Shown: in pieces, positions 1 to 12,340 of the stretch
How positions within the stretch are numbered: the first letter of the stretch is position 1
How the letters are laid out: each line of letters begins with the position of its first letter
Source: Bigelowiella natans CCMP2755
Taxonomy: Eukaryota; Cercozoa; Chlorarachniophyceae
Direction of reading: 5' to 3'
Assembly: GCA_000320545.1 (NCBI GenBank)
Contig: ADNK01001988.1
Span: 15,001-52,108, forward strand
DNA length: 37,108 nt
Position numbers and translations under genes: made by a program
The notes under the pieces: model-generated
The model's input: only the letters and a program-made list of their open reading frames with translations
The model's database searches: none
Told to the model about the DNA's origin: nothing

Positions 1-1325
1 TGTGACTTCGGGTGGGTAGATAACTCCCCATTCAACTTTGCGGCAAAGTTCAAGACTTCCAACGACCCCGTATGCACCGAACTTGACAAGAGGAACTTCC
101 TACAAATTTTGCCTGGGGTTGTCGGAGACCAGCGATGGATCGACGAGGTACAGATTTGGGTGAGGCAGTATCATGATACGCGTCGTGCTCTGCAACCTAA
201 TTCTTAAACCAGCTCTTTTGCATGCTCTCGTTGCAGATTGAGAAGGTGAGAGGAAGCGTGCCGCTTTGTGCTACACCTTCCGAAGCAAAGCCGGAATTCA
301 CCTCCAAAAACGTCACTGTTTTAAATGGAAGGATCTTCCGTGTAGATTTCGTCATGAAGTCAAATTGGACAGAGGCGCGGCAGCACTGCCTCAGGTGGGG
401 GGTGTGGCGGCGACAGTGGTGGTCAATATTGCTTCATAATAATGGGTTAAGGGCGACGCGTGTAGAAGCCAACACACTTATCCTCCTCCTCCTCTTCACC
501 CTGCTTATTCTCCTTTTCACGTAACAATTTGTGTGTGTATGAATCTCATGATGATCTTCCTCCTGCTCCCTCTATTATTATAAAACGGCTGCAATAGCCT
601 CGGTATGGACTTGGCCAGTTTGCACTCGAAGGCGGAGCACGAGGCCATTCGTGGCCTGCTTCCAAAGCATCTCAATGCGTGGCTAGGCGCATCAGATGAG
701 GCGCGTTTGTCTACCATAAACTAGAAAATCAGAGGAAAAGACTGATTGATTGGCCTCTCCACCAACACTGTAGGCTAAAGAGGGCAGGCTCGTTTGGAGT
801 GACGGGAGTCGCTGGGACTACGTGCACTTTCAGACCGGCTACATGTTCGGGTAGTCGGTTTGCTGCCTAGCGCCAGTCATCTAGCTATATTAGATTCGTA
901 CAGAGCAAGTTAGATACCTCCCTTTCCTCTTTCTTCGCGAGCATTATTTTGTGCGACGCACAACTAAAAATCTAATGGCTTAGAACAGCAGCCTATCTGG
1001 GCCACTAACCCCAACCTCTGCGAGAGTTGAGGCCTAACAAAAAACCTTCTCTTCCCTGCTGCTCTCCACTTCCCACTCGTTTCCTATCAGTTTTTCCGCG
1101 GGAGCTGCAAAAGACTGGGTGCTGGCGCGACATGATTCTTCGCCAGACTCTTTCCTTTGGTACAATGTGGAACTCCCGCAACCACTGGCTCTTCCGCTGT
1201 GTGCGACAAGGCCACCCCCGAGTGCGTATTCTGCGACCCGAAATGCGACGACGAGCCAGGGGAGGGTCTTTACTATCGTTTTGTACCAGACGGAGAAGTG
1301 GGACGAGGCAAGGGCTGTTTGTAGG

Positions 1326-1384
<59 letters not shown>

Positions 1385-2400
1385 TTTCGAATTTAGAGAC
1401 TCAAATGCAGTTGTGGATTAGCTTTTTCCGCTGTGTTGCGGTTCTTCGCTTTCTTTTGCGCTGAAATGAACAAACCTAAGAAATCAGAGATACGCATCGC
1501 ATTCCCTTTTCTCCTAAATATACCGATTATTTTCCAGAATCAATGAAAGAAGAATTCTTTTTTGGTCGGTGCTAGAGAAAACGTCCTCCTTACTCTTCTC
1601 TTCCTCCTCCTCCATTTTTATACATCAGAGAGCGTGGACTCGGCACTCTGGCCAGCATCCACTCTCGTGAGGAATTCGACTTGGCGCGAAGCATCATGCC
1701 AGATCGCTCGTACGTCCTCAATTTACCCATTTACACAGACGCACGGATATGCACAGATAGACACACTCGTAACAGTCGCATACATACTTCAATATGATTG
1801 AAGCTTTGAAAGGCAAGTTGTTACAGTAGTTGTGACGATAGTAGGTGCTTGTTGAAGAAGTCAAGGAAGGCATACATAATAATGTGTATGCGTGTGTGTA
1901 TGCGTGTGTGTGTGTGTTTGTGTGTGTTTCCCCATCATTTCATCGTCAGTACTGTATGGATTGGTGGCAATGATATCGAACAAAACGGACTCTATGTATG
2001 GACTGACAAATCACCGTTTGACTATGCGAAGTGGGGGTACGGAAGAACAATCACCAGAACTAGCATTGCTAATGAATATGCCCCAGCTCTCTTTATCTCT
2101 CCCTCCATCCCTCTCTTGCTCCCTGTGAAATGTTTACTCCATTTTTACCGCATTTATAACCCGCGATCACGGCACATACACGTTTTATTAATGTGGATCA
2201 TTTCGATGATATTCTACTGTACTGAACATTTTGAACCCAATCTCTGGGAATCTGCCTCTCCCTTTTCTCGACAGGAATCGAGAGCCTACAAATGACACAC
2301 AACAAACAGCGCTGAGATTAAAATATCAGTTCCTTGACACACCGAACAATTTCAACAATATACTTCCCATGTGCGCAACCCCGGTAATTTCTGCGCTTAA
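1..2400 (+). other. C-type lectin domains (end of one, then two more)
   Basis: The first domain is cut by the window edge and is recognised from WVDNSPFNF at 16-42 and the closing Cys near 270. The second starts with NWTEARQHC in exon 237-394 and continues with LASLHSKAEHEAIR (exon about 599-707), WLGASDEAR, and EGRLVWSDGSRWDY. The third runs from KWDEARAVCR (about 1290-1324) through LGTLASIHSREEFD, WIGGNDIEQNGLYVWTD and SPFDYAKWGNREPTND to LPMCATP (ends about 2382). These follow the usual C-type lectin plan: WxEAxxxC, then LASIHS, then WIGxND, then WxDGSPxxYxxW, then a late Cys. The first two domains lack the WND and EPN calcium motifs. The third has NREPTND, which could bind calcium; that is inference. 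The exon joining the second domain's GYMFG segment to its last part was not resolved. Confidence 0.8.
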
Positions 2401-3355
2401 CTGCTGAGCTTCTCTTCGACGCTCCCGACATTACTGAAGGTGTTGTTTGTTTGTGTGCGAAAACTGTATCTCGTATAGGTCGCAGCCATCAAGACCGGGG
2501 AAGCTGACATTCTAAATGGATCGACGGTATGCACGTTTGACCTGCCTCGAGCCTCATCTTATCTAAATGTGTTCATGTTTATTTGCAAAACTTTTGACTG
2601 CTGGCGAGCGCAGAGAAGCCATTCTCTCACAAATAGCCTGAAGTTGAGCGGAGTACAACTATTCCATGTTTGTCTCTGGTAATTTCTCCAGGTCCATCTG
2701 GGCTCTCGACAGCCAGTTCTCTTGGGGAGAATGGCAGCATCACAACTGTTTTATGCAGAGTTGGAGGTTAATGTCGAATCAAAGTGGAACGGGACTTTCT
2801 CGGCACCTATTTTCGCACTGATGAAGGGGAGCGAGGCCAACAGCTCGGTGGTTGCATCTAGTCTCGACTATGTAGGCTCGCGAGTAATCGCTGAAGTACT
2901 TCCCAACTCGACGGATATCAAGGTAGAAGAAGAAGAAGAAGAAGAAGAAGAAGAAGAAGAAACGGTATTTGGTTGATATCACTTCTCTACGTGTGCGTAT
3001 TTACGTATTTTGTGTATGCCTACTTTTTGTGCAGATCTTTCTTTTGTGTAGATATATCTTTTGAACAACACATCTACACGTGTCACCATCGTTCCTTCGT
3101 TGTGTTTCGTGAATAAGGTATCCGTCTACGTTCCGAGCATGAGCCTCACCCGTGAATGCACCTTCGCAAAAGTACCCACTGGCCAGTGGAAGAAGATTAC
3201 CATCAACGTGTATGGTCAGATTGAAACCTCGACTACCAACAAGTTGTTTTCGAAAATAGAGGGACCGGGCGGAGAATGCAGTTCTGGGGGAGAAACATTC
3301 CAGGCAGAGTCGGCCAGCAGATATGACGAAATGTATCTGTATCTCAATCATCCTG

Positions 3356-3388
<33 letters not shown>

Positions 3389-5449
3389 AGGACTGAGACA
3401 CCGTAAAGCAATGTTGTATATTGTTGTGTTGGAGGGGCTCGCCTTCTGTGACTGTACTCAATGCATGGAGGGAAAGGCGCGCATGCATGCGAGCGAGCGA
3501 GCAGCAATGTGAGAGGATATGCTGGTGACATTTTACAGCAAATGCCCGTTGCATCATCATCCTCGTTATTAAAAGTCATCATTATCATCTTCATCATCAT
3601 CATTAGCTTTCGGAAATCCGGACGTCTACATGCGACGAGTCACATACAGATCAAACCATCCCCAAACTGCCGCCCCGTCTGTTAGCCCGACGACGATGCC
3701 AACGACCACAACTCCGTCGCTTTCGCCCGTCACCTTGTCACCGCAAACCGCCAATCCAACAGCATCCCCAAATACGATGGCTCCTTCCACGAATATGCCA
3801 ACGATGGAAGGTGACTATTAGATATCGATCAGGAATAGAAATGTTTATTTCATTGCCCATTTTTTTGGTCCTGGTGTCCTTGCCATCACTGAGGGGAATA
3901 GTGCCTTAAAGTAGGCCGGCATTGCTGAAACTGGCGGTTCCTTGTTTCGTAGCCTCATTCCATCGTCACTCCGCTCAACTAATAGCGTCGAGCTTTTCAT
4001 CAAAATCCTTTGTATCTAACCATAAAATATCATCGTTGCGATCATCAATCAGGTCCTACGGCGATTCACGCACGTTTCTCGAACGATGCAAGGCTTGTGG
4101 TTGTCACTTACAACCGCAGGACAGCTCTGCTGTCCCCGCTGGTGCCAGAAGGGAACGTGCTATGCCTAATGCTGTTATCGGAGATAACAGTTGCAAAGCT
4201 TGGGGAGGACTCGGTTTGCTACTTCTCCACTGCGACGATTCTGCACGTCCGTCTGGGCCGAGGATTCGTCCTGAACCCAGGGGATCATTTAGGGCTAAAA
4301 GCAGGGACTCTCATTGGCGAGACATCCGCCGCCTCTACGTCGTCCGCCTCCAATGGTGCGCAGGTTGTGGTGGTAATGAAGCCGGAAGTTCCTCCGGAAG
4401 TCTCTGTGTCAATTATCGCGCCATCAACCGTGGGCATTTGTGAGCAAAGCGTGTCGCTAGTCGCGGAACTCGGAGGATATGCAGGCCGAAATATGAGGTA
4501 GGAAAGTCCACTGTGTAGTTATATGTGGGAGGGAGGGAAGAAAGGGCGAGGAGACTTTGTACGCGACAGGCATGTCTTGGCAATTAAGTACGATAGTTAT
4601 AACAAACGTATGATAGCGAAATAAATGTACTCCTCGCTCCTATCTGTGCTTAGTATAACATGGGAACTCCTCGAGGATAGCAGCTTCGGTGCCTTCTCGA
4701 ATGAAACAATTAAGGCATTGGCGGAAGTAGATCAAGCCCTTGCTTCAGCAACAAGGTTTTCCCAGAAGACGGTGTCTATTCCCACCTACAACCTCACGAG
4801 CGGTATCACGCTTCGCATCCGCGTGAATGGGTCGAATTTCCTCCTGCAAACATCGAGCGCCGTCCATGCGATAACAAAGGTGACGATACTGATAGGGGCG
4901 GGGAGCATACGAGGATATTTCACTAATGATAGCACGTCCACCCTCTGTACAGCCATTGTGTCTCCCAATTCGTTCTGCTACAGCACACTCTCACACATAA
5001 CATCCTCCCTTCATCAGGGAAGCGGGAACACGCCCCGCTTCATTCTCCCGGCCCCGCTGACCATTCACTCGGTACCGATATCAGCTCCGTTTCAACTCGA
5101 TGTCCAAGTCATTCCACCAGAGTGCGGGGCTGCTGCGAAAACAGGCGCAACGAGACAATCGATACAAGCCATCACTCACTGGTCTGCTAGCAAAGGCGCA
5201 GGCATTGGACGAAATAACAGCTCGCTGCTTCCCGGCATCATTGCTGACCCTTCTGCAGCTTATCTCTATATCCCCGCTGGAGTGCTAGCACCGGAATCGT
5301 CTTACAAATTCCACCTTAACGCGTTCACAGCGACGGAGAGCAGGGCAGCTGTAAGCGGCTCAGTGAATCTTACTTTCCAGGTCGAAACCTGAGGGTTGTA
5401 AGTAGTAGAAGCAGGGAACAGTCAACGGGAAAGCATACAGACAAATCAT

Positions 5450-5487
<38 letters not shown>

Positions 5488-7522
5488 ACACAAATGAATA
5501 CTTATACGTGCATAGAGAGAGGTTCTATGATCTTCACCGGTGCAGCTACATCATTGCCATCTGGCGATTTACCTATCATCGCTAGATATACCACTAGAAT
5601 ACCAGCACACGATTACCAAGAGAACTAAGATGAGGTGCCGGCATATTGACTGAATGTACCTTCTGTGTGCGGCGTGTGTGTGTGTATTTGTAAAAACGCT
5701 AGGTGTTCACGGCGCCTCTCCCTCAGCTAGTGTGCACCATTGATGGTGGAAATTACCGCGAGATTCCGACCTCTCTGTCGTCCTCTTCCTTTCCATCCAA
5801 CATTACGTTTGATGCTAGTGGTTCCTATGACCCCTCATTTGGCCCCGGAGGCAACAGCTCACACCTTCGTTTCTCGTGGTCTCTAGTTGAGCTTACATCA
5901 TCCGCTCTTCTTCCCCTTTCCTCCTCCTCAGCTGTCCTCTCGATCCCACGAGATATCTTCGTGCTGGGGAGGCAGTACGAGGCCCGCCTCAACCTTTCAG
6001 ACTCTAGATATGCAAGCCGCATCCGAATTTCAACCCAAAGGATCACGATCGTCGCAGCGGGAGCGCCCAGTGTTCGCATCCGCAGGCCGTTCAGCGACAC
6101 GCCATTTGAGCGTGGTCCAGGCCTTCTGAACCTTGACACGGACCTAAGGCTTAGCAGCGAGGTAAGCGCAAGCGACGGCGACAATGATAATAGCCGCTCC
6201 TCTCGAAACTACTACAACTGGACATGTAGATCGGCGGATGGCAACCTAGTGCCTCTCGCACCTCTGCTCCTAGCAAACAGCAGCAGACGTAGCAGCAGCA
6301 ACAGTACATATCTCTACATCCCTTTCCAACGCCTGGTTCAGGTGCTCAGCCCTTCTGTCCTGAATGGAGGCTCATTGACTTTCATGCTCACGGTGACGAA
6401 CACCGCGCACTCCCCGCATATATCCGGGAGATCCTCTTTCACAGTCACTCTCAACGAGCCGCCCGCCCGAGGCAGATGCTCTGCATTCCCCACAAGAGGC
6501 ACCGCCTTCAGAACGCAGTTTCGTCTCACGTGCGGCGCCTTTGAAGACGCAGAGGTCCCTTTGTCCTACCAATTTTCTCTGCTCCTCCGCAGCGGGGAGG
6601 GGGGCAACGGCGAGCAGTCCATCTCCCTGTGTAGTAAGCGTAGAAATGCGGAACTTGAAACGGTGCTGCCACTAAGTGAAAGCGTAGAGCAGGATAGCTC
6701 AAACGCCACGCGCGTGCGGGCGTCTGTGTACGATTCTCTCGGTGCTGGGACTCACCAGGAGCTTAGTCTGCAGGTGTCTCTCGAGGGTACCAACGTTTCG
6801 TCGTTGTTGTCTGATCTCTCGCGCGACTTGGCCGGGCGTGTGAGGGAGGGCGATATGCAGCAGTTTATCATCGAGTCCGTGGGTGCAGCGTCTTTGCTGA
6901 GAACGGCGGCGGTTGTGACAGCTGGGGGCTCCGCTGAGGCAAGTCTAAGCATCCAAGACGCCGCTGAAACTAGAGAGTCTTTTCTCTCCCTCCTGATGCA
7001 AGTTTCACCCAAGGTTTTGGGCACAAATGCGGATGATGGTGGTAGCTCATTAGCTCGACTGCTCCCACGTGCGACCGCAGCAGGGCTGCTTGATCAGCTC
7101 ACTGACTATCCTCAGGGAAGGGAGGCTGAAATTTCCAACAAGGTAAACTCTCCCTCCCCCTGGCACAAATACACACCAATGAACATCGTTCCCAAAACAA
7201 CTACTGTTGCTATTGCAGGTGAAGAGCCAAAGTCTTGCCATTCTAGCAAACCTAAGTGCATTCTCTGCTGAGAGTTACCTCTCCCCCACATCTTCCGTCT
7301 TTTCCGAGCCAGACGTGCACGATTTCGTCACCGCTTCAGTGAGCGCAATGTCTAACATTCTCTCTTCGGTAAGATGGGACGATGACTGAAAACTCATTAT
7401 TCCGTTAAGGAAGGGGAGGGATAAAAGAGCTATAAGAGAGATAGAGGCTATCGACACACACGCAATTAGAAGCGAGTATATTTAACGTTTTTTAATACTT
7501 TAGTGTCTAAGCGCATATAGCG

Positions 7523-7600
<78 letters not shown>

Positions 7601-10595
7601 TACGGCCGGTTCACCGCAACAGGGTGGTGCACAAGGCGGAGATGATGCGGATGCTGCAGCTGCGGCAGATTCGAACAAAATCATTTCGATCCTCACGAAT
7701 CTCGCAGTTTGGGTTGGTGCTAGCGCAACGGTGGGGGGAAGCGACGTTGTCGTGAATTCTCCAACGTCTTCGAATCAGCGTCATCGAGGGCAGAAAATTG
7801 CGATTGCTGCGAAAGCTGTCGGCGTGAGCTCAATGGCAGACTACAGGTAAAAACGATGTAAGTTAAGGAAACCATGCAATGGAAGAGTAGGAAGGGAAAT
7901 CAGTACGAGAAATGAAGTTCAGGGAAGGGGGAGAAGAAGTGCTGCTATCGTCGGCTGCGTTATTTTCAAATGAAAGATATTGCGGCCGTACCTTTCATTA
8001 CAATTTGCCATTAAACATACTTAGTCTTCCAAATTCTTTCGATTCTCATCCTTCCTCCTCATACGTCTGCATCACAGCGAGGTGTCAGCTCCTCTCACGG
8101 GCGCAAGAGGCAAATTCCCTCGCATCGCCCTTCCCTCGGTTTCTTCCTCCTCCTCGAGGAACTTCTTGTTGTTTTCCCTCGCATCGATCAGCAACACGTC
8201 GCTCTACCCCTTTACGGGTGAGGCGCTTGCCGATGACACGAAAGACATCGTAGTGCTGCAAGTGAGGAACGCAGATAACGCGTTTTCAACGGTGAAGCTA
8301 TCAGGCTACGTCGAACAGCCCTTCCTAATCGAGATACCTTCAATTCGAAACGTATCGATGACGATGGGGGGTCAGGAGCAGCCGGAGTGCGTGTTTTGGG
8401 ACACCGATCAAATGAAATGGAACACGAGCGGAATGCAGTTTACTGGATTTTCACGGGATGGCGACGATGTTGACAGCCCCTCCTTTGGGTGCAGCAGCTC
8501 TCACCTCACATCGTTCAGCGCAAGGTAAAAGGCTGTGCCTACAACACTAGTTTTAATGATGGAGGGGATTTGCCTCAGCATGTTTACGTGAAACCATGTA
8601 CTATTTCAGGCTAATGTGTGATGTGGGCGTGCGATTAATTGATTGATTGAATGCATTCCGGTATTGCGCGAGGCAATAACAAAGGAGAAAACTGAAGCTG
8701 ACATTCATTCACTCAGGCTACGTTTCCGTGTGAGTGTCAACACGATTTCTGCTTCGGATGCGACGAATAAGGCAGCGTTTGATCCTCGCCACAACTCGGT
8801 GATGCTTCTCGTGCTACTGCTCTACGGCCTCGCACTGCTCCTCCTCCCCTTCGCAAACGCCCAGGATCATAGAGATATTGACTGGTGTGGTAGCGGCGGA
8901 GATGCAAGCAAAAGCGGTGACAACAGCACCACAGTTGAACGATTTAACCGAGGGAACCTCAGCACGAAAGAGGCGCACGCGGAAATTATGGAGACCGAAT
9001 TTTGGCGGATGGAGAACACTGTACGGCTCATGCGGGCGCGAGGACAGCGCACGTGGTCCAGGTGGGTTGTTGCTACGAGATGGGCGATGAGAAAGCGGCA
9101 TCCATGGCTAGCAGTCACCCTTCGACATCCAGGAGATTATCTGAATTCGCAGAAACGCCTTGCTGTGCTGCTGCTGCTCATTTTAAACTCCGCTGTGGTG
9201 TGCGCGCTCCTAGCTGGAACCACACAGGAGCTGTGGCTGGTGCAAGGCACCGTTGCCCTCGGTAATTCAGAAACTGATTTTTTTGTTAGGATGCAGATAT
9301 GGGTAAAGTCGTGACAAACATCGCGCACGCGCGCTTGTGTACGCACAGTGTCCAAATACGTGTGCAGCTAGATGCCGTTGTTAATACAGATAGCTCCGTT
9401 TCATCCACAATCCATTATAATATAAAAGGTCTCGTAGCCTGCGTTCTCACAACTCCGGTTCCTTCCGTCGTCGCCTTCCTATTTACCCGCCCTCCACCTT
9501 CCCGGTTTCGGGTGACCGTGGAGAAAGGGGGCTGGTTGGCCAAGAATCTGCCCTGCTTGCTTCTACTTTTGACAATCTGTGGCTCTGAGATTTCGAATGA
9601 TATGCAGGTAGAATGTGCACTTGGACTCTCCATCATTTTCAGCGAAGCTTTAAAGAAATATCAAAACGATCTGTGTGATTCTCTATTCTTTCTCAAGCCT
9701 CTTGCATCATCCCCCCTCCCCCCCTACCCTATCCCCCCTACTAGTATAACCTGCAAGATGAGGACGCGGAGGACATTGATCAAGATGACGACGAAGTTGA
9801 GAACGACAATGAGGCTGCAAATGATAGCGAAGACGATGACGATGACGATGACGCTAATAATCGTGATGCTGCTATGAATCAACAGAGGGATGTGGGTGGT
9901 AGTGACCAGGTCAGCTCTGTGACTTTCTCGATTATTCATAGCATCGGTGTATACGAATATATTTCTTTTGCTTATGAATCAATCTCGGAAAGACAATTGA
10001 GCGATGCGATGTAATGTCCCATTAGAAAGACAGATGTTCTTACAAAGTTGTTATCAACACTCAGGGTCTGATGGCACGTCGTGTGTCGAGTATTGTTGGG
10101 ATCTCTCACCTCGTCGACCAACGCGTTGCTGCTGCTCAGTCATCATCTTCGCCGCCTTTTAACAGCAGCGATGCCGTCCTCCTCAACGCGGCAGGGGGGG
10201 TGGGAGCACACGGTGGCTGGGTAGCTGGTGAGAGTCTGGGCGAAAAGTCTCGGATGCGACGAGGCGCTGAGAAAAAACGCAACGGCAGAGTTGACGAACC
10301 GCCCCAATCCCGCCAAAACTTCAGGCTCCAAAACACAACACGTTTTGACCTCTTGAGCTCAAAGAATTCCCGTAGGATTGCGTTGGGTCTCAAGCCAGGT
10401 ACATGGTGGTAAGTAGGTGCTCATCTCACGAGTTTCATTGCAGATGATGTTGTGTTTTTTCCTTCATGCGCCAGCTCTTTCGTCTACCCCTATTCTCCCT
10501 AATTAGCGGTATCTTCCCTGCTTACTCTCAGTCTTAATTGTTTCCTCTCTCTCTCTCCTCTCCCTCCTCTCCCTCCTCTCCCTCCTCTCCCTCTC

Positions 10596-10643
<48 letters not shown>

Positions 10644-11483
10644 ACCCTCTTTCTCTATCTGTTCATCTATCTCCTTTTCCATCCTCACAGTGAAAAGTTT
10701 CTACGCACGCCAGTACCACGAACATACCCGTAGCGAGTCTGTCCTCGGTTTCTTTGTTAGAACATCCACGCAAGTTGGGGGGAAAGTCGGAGAGTCACCA
10801 GATGCCCTGATGAGAAAGACAACAAGGACTAAAGGGGGAGCAAGGGCGAGGGGGCGAGTTCCAAATAGGGAATGGGTTGTGTTTGACGCCATAGCCATGG
10901 CGGTTTGCCTCCTTGCTTGTCTCGGCTGCACTTTCCTCCTCGTTGTGCTGTCGTACGCATACCGAGACTCGAATGGAATTGCCTTCGTAAGTTCTATTCT
11001 CTCATTTCCGCAGGACTTTGTGATCCGTATGGTGGTCATAATGTTCATTGAGTCTATCCTTCTGGCTCCGCTGTGCTGCGGGCCCCTCGACGACGAGTTG
11101 GAGGAGGGTGAGCGTGAATCGTACGACTCATCTTCGTGCTCTTCCTCGCTCGGTGCAGACAGCAAATCGATAGTCAAGATGACACTCAATTGCGATGAGT
11201 AAGCTGTTTTCTCGTTTATGCGCTCGCCCGTGTGTGTGTGTTTGTGAGTGTGTGAGTGTGTGCGTGTGTGTGTGTGTGTCTTATACTTGTCGCCTGAACA
11301 TCGGCAATCGAAGGTATTGGGGAACTATAAACTCGCGCGGAGTAGTAGATTTCGTAACCAAATCTGGTGCACACTTGGGCATTTGCGTTGGATGGCAACT
11401 CACCCATGTAATGCTTCGAACGATCTCAAAATATGGATACATACGATTGGAACGGAGAATACATTCACACTCGCAAACTCGCG

Positions 11484-11514
<31 letters not shown>

Positions 11515-12340
11515 TCATATATATGTATGTATGTGTTATCACCGTTGCTCATATGTGCAGGTCAACGGTCGTCGTGTCGAAAATGTGAGGGAGATTCGGA
11601 CTGCAGTCAGAAACGCACTTGCAACAGCGCAATGTTTTGAGTTGAGCTTTCTCAGAGAGACAGCTACACGTGCGCACAGCACCAATGGCAACGACACCAA
11701 GCAGAGGAAAATTCGTGGCGGCGACCAAAAGTACTTTATTTAACCAGCCTTTTACAAACGAAACGGATATGCTTTACACATTGGCATCTTCTCGTATGAT
11801 TTTCCCTACTTTCATGCTCCATGAACTGAGCGGAGTGTATCCTCTCTATGCAACTGTCCGCACTATATCCAACACACACACACACACACAAACTGCACAA
11901 CAGCATCTGAGACAAAGTATTTATACTGCAGACATCTTCGGCCGCAGTCCCCATCCCTCACCAGTTCTAGCGTGATTATGCCCCTCACCGTTGGGAAGGG
12001 TGCAAAACAAACAGGGAAAGAGGAAGGCGTCAATGGCAGCAAATCTGTCACAGAAATTTCGACGGTAGACCCGAATCTGATTGACATGGATTATGCCCTC
12101 ACATCGTTTCCTGGGCTAAACTCTCTCAAGCAAGGAACAGCTATCTCTCGAGTGAAAAATGCAGGCAACGGTGCAGACACAAAATCTATGAATACGGCAG
12201 CGGAAATACCGATTGCTACACAGCATCGCCATCAAGTAGCCAACTTTCTTGGGGTCACCAACTCGGAGCTTTCGCAGTTTGAATCGGACTCCGGTGGTGA
12301 TAGCAGCAGCGAAGATGAGCCTGGCTGGGATGAAAATTAA
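1..12340 (+). CDS. Lectin/REJ/GPS multi-span membrane protein with C-terminal PDZ (5' partial, spliced)
   Basis: Large multi-exon gene already in frame at base 1, so its N-terminus lies outside the window. Order of parts: the end of one C-type lectin domain, two further C-type lectin domains, a jelly-roll-like region, a Pro/Thr/Ser linker, an REJ (receptor for egg jelly) region, a GAIN/GPS module, several hydrophobic spans with an acidic loop, a PDZ-like domain and a Ser/Asp/Glu-rich tail ending EDEPGWDEN-stop. Clear exons include 1-147, 237-394, 4000s-4499, 4653-5380, 5727-7142, 7219-7368, 7599-7848, 8078-8524, 8718-9261, 9744-9909, 10066-10391, 10691-11195, 11314-11407, 11561-about 11740 and 11971-12340. 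Most junctions match in phase, though a few in the lectin part and near the 3' end remain unresolved. By family knowledge this is a polycystin-1/REJ-like surface receptor: the outside binds glycans or matrix and the inside docks partners through PDZ. The ligand is unknown. Confidence 0.8.
2692..3821 (+). other. Jelly-roll-like region followed by Pro/Thr/Ser linker
   Basis: Exons 2692-2925 and 3118-3355, plus the start of the next exon (about 3607), encode a beta-rich stretch (SVYVPSMSLTRECTF, GQWKKITINVYG, RYDEMYLYLNHPG, NPDVYMRRVTYRS). It resembles a concanavalin A-like or LamG-type sandwich. It then passes directly into a linker of PTT, PSLSP and PTASP units up to about 3810. Such Pro/Thr/Ser stalks are common in surface proteins of microalgae and stramenopiles and are probably glycosylated. 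The (GAA)n run at 2926-2961 and the (AGT)n run at 3357-3388 lie just inside the introns that follow the first two exons. Confidence 0.55.
4050..7142 (+). other. REJ (receptor for egg jelly) region
   Basis: Three exons (about 4050-4499, 4653-5380, 5727-7142) read in frame. REJ-like features include ICEQSVSLVAELGGYAGR followed by ITWELLED, then ITFDASGSYDPS and LRFSWSLVE, YEARLNLSD, and a late NNWTCR-type segment. REJ regions sit between the lectin/PKD part and the GPS in polycystin-1-like receptors, and the position here agrees. The last of these exons is 1,416 nt with no intron, far longer than any other exon in the window. The region is rich in N-x-S/T sequons, as expected for a secreted or extracellular part. 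Confidence 0.7.
7525..7598. repeat. (CA)n microsatellite forming a splice acceptor
   Basis: Two (CA)n runs broken by one ATA occupy the end of the intron before exon 7599. The last repeat unit itself provides the CACAG acceptor. Confidence 0.9.
7599..8524 (+). other. GAIN/GPS autoproteolysis module
   Basis: Exons 7599-7848 and 8078-8524 form the membrane-proximal module. The GPS motif is clear: PECVFWD near 8385, a KWNTSG segment, and FGCSSSHLTSF at 8485-8517. The HLT tripeptide (8502-8510) is the canonical self-cleavage site, cut between Leu and Thr. Two of the usual four cysteines are present: the one before FWD and the one four residues before His. The Cys expected after the Trp is replaced (SGMQF), and the Cys two residues before His is Ser. 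A membrane span follows in the next exon, which is the expected GPS position. Confidence 0.75.
8718..11195 (+). other. Membrane-span region with acidic and basic cytoplasmic loops
   Basis: Hydrophobic spans lie near 8796-8865 (VMLLVLLLYGLALLLLPF), 9157-9222 (RLAVLLLLILNSAVVCALL), 9425-9490 (LVACVLTTPVPSVVAFLF), 10890-10960 (AIAMAVCLLACLGCTFLLVV) and 11010-11080 (FVIRMVVIMFIESILLAPL). Between the first two is HPWLAV followed by QKRLAVLLL, a combination I associate with protist REJ/GPS membrane proteins. An Asp/Glu-rich exon (9744-9909) and an Arg/Ser-rich exon (10066-10391) separate the third and fourth spans. I see no PLAT domain and no polycystin channel pore, so this looks like a receptor rather than a channel. 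The exact number of spans is uncertain. Confidence 0.6.
10535..10640. repeat. (CT)n/(CCCTCCTCT)n tract
   Basis: Long pyrimidine tract in the intron before the exon starting at 10691. It mixes CT repeats with a CCCTCCTCT minisatellite-like unit and would act as an extended polypyrimidine tract. Confidence 0.85.
11314..11660 (+). other. PDZ-like domain, split by one intron
   Basis: Exon 11314-11407 encodes YWGTINSRGVVDFVTKSGAH then LGICVGWQLTH. Exon 11561 onward continues VNGRRVENVREIRTAV and ends the fold with CFELSFLRE. The order (Gly-rich loop, G-x-x-V-G-W-x-L, V-N-G, helix, final beta strand) is that of a PDZ domain. The upstream exon ends CTC AAT TGC GAT GA before a perfect GTAAGC donor at 11196, so the phase matches. 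The domain would lie inside the cell after the last membrane span. Confidence 0.65.

Noticed and set aside
2779-3603. Minus-strand frames with poly-Phe, poly-Thr and poly-Leu
   Set aside because: Antisense readings of GAA and AGT microsatellites within the lectin/REJ gene introns.
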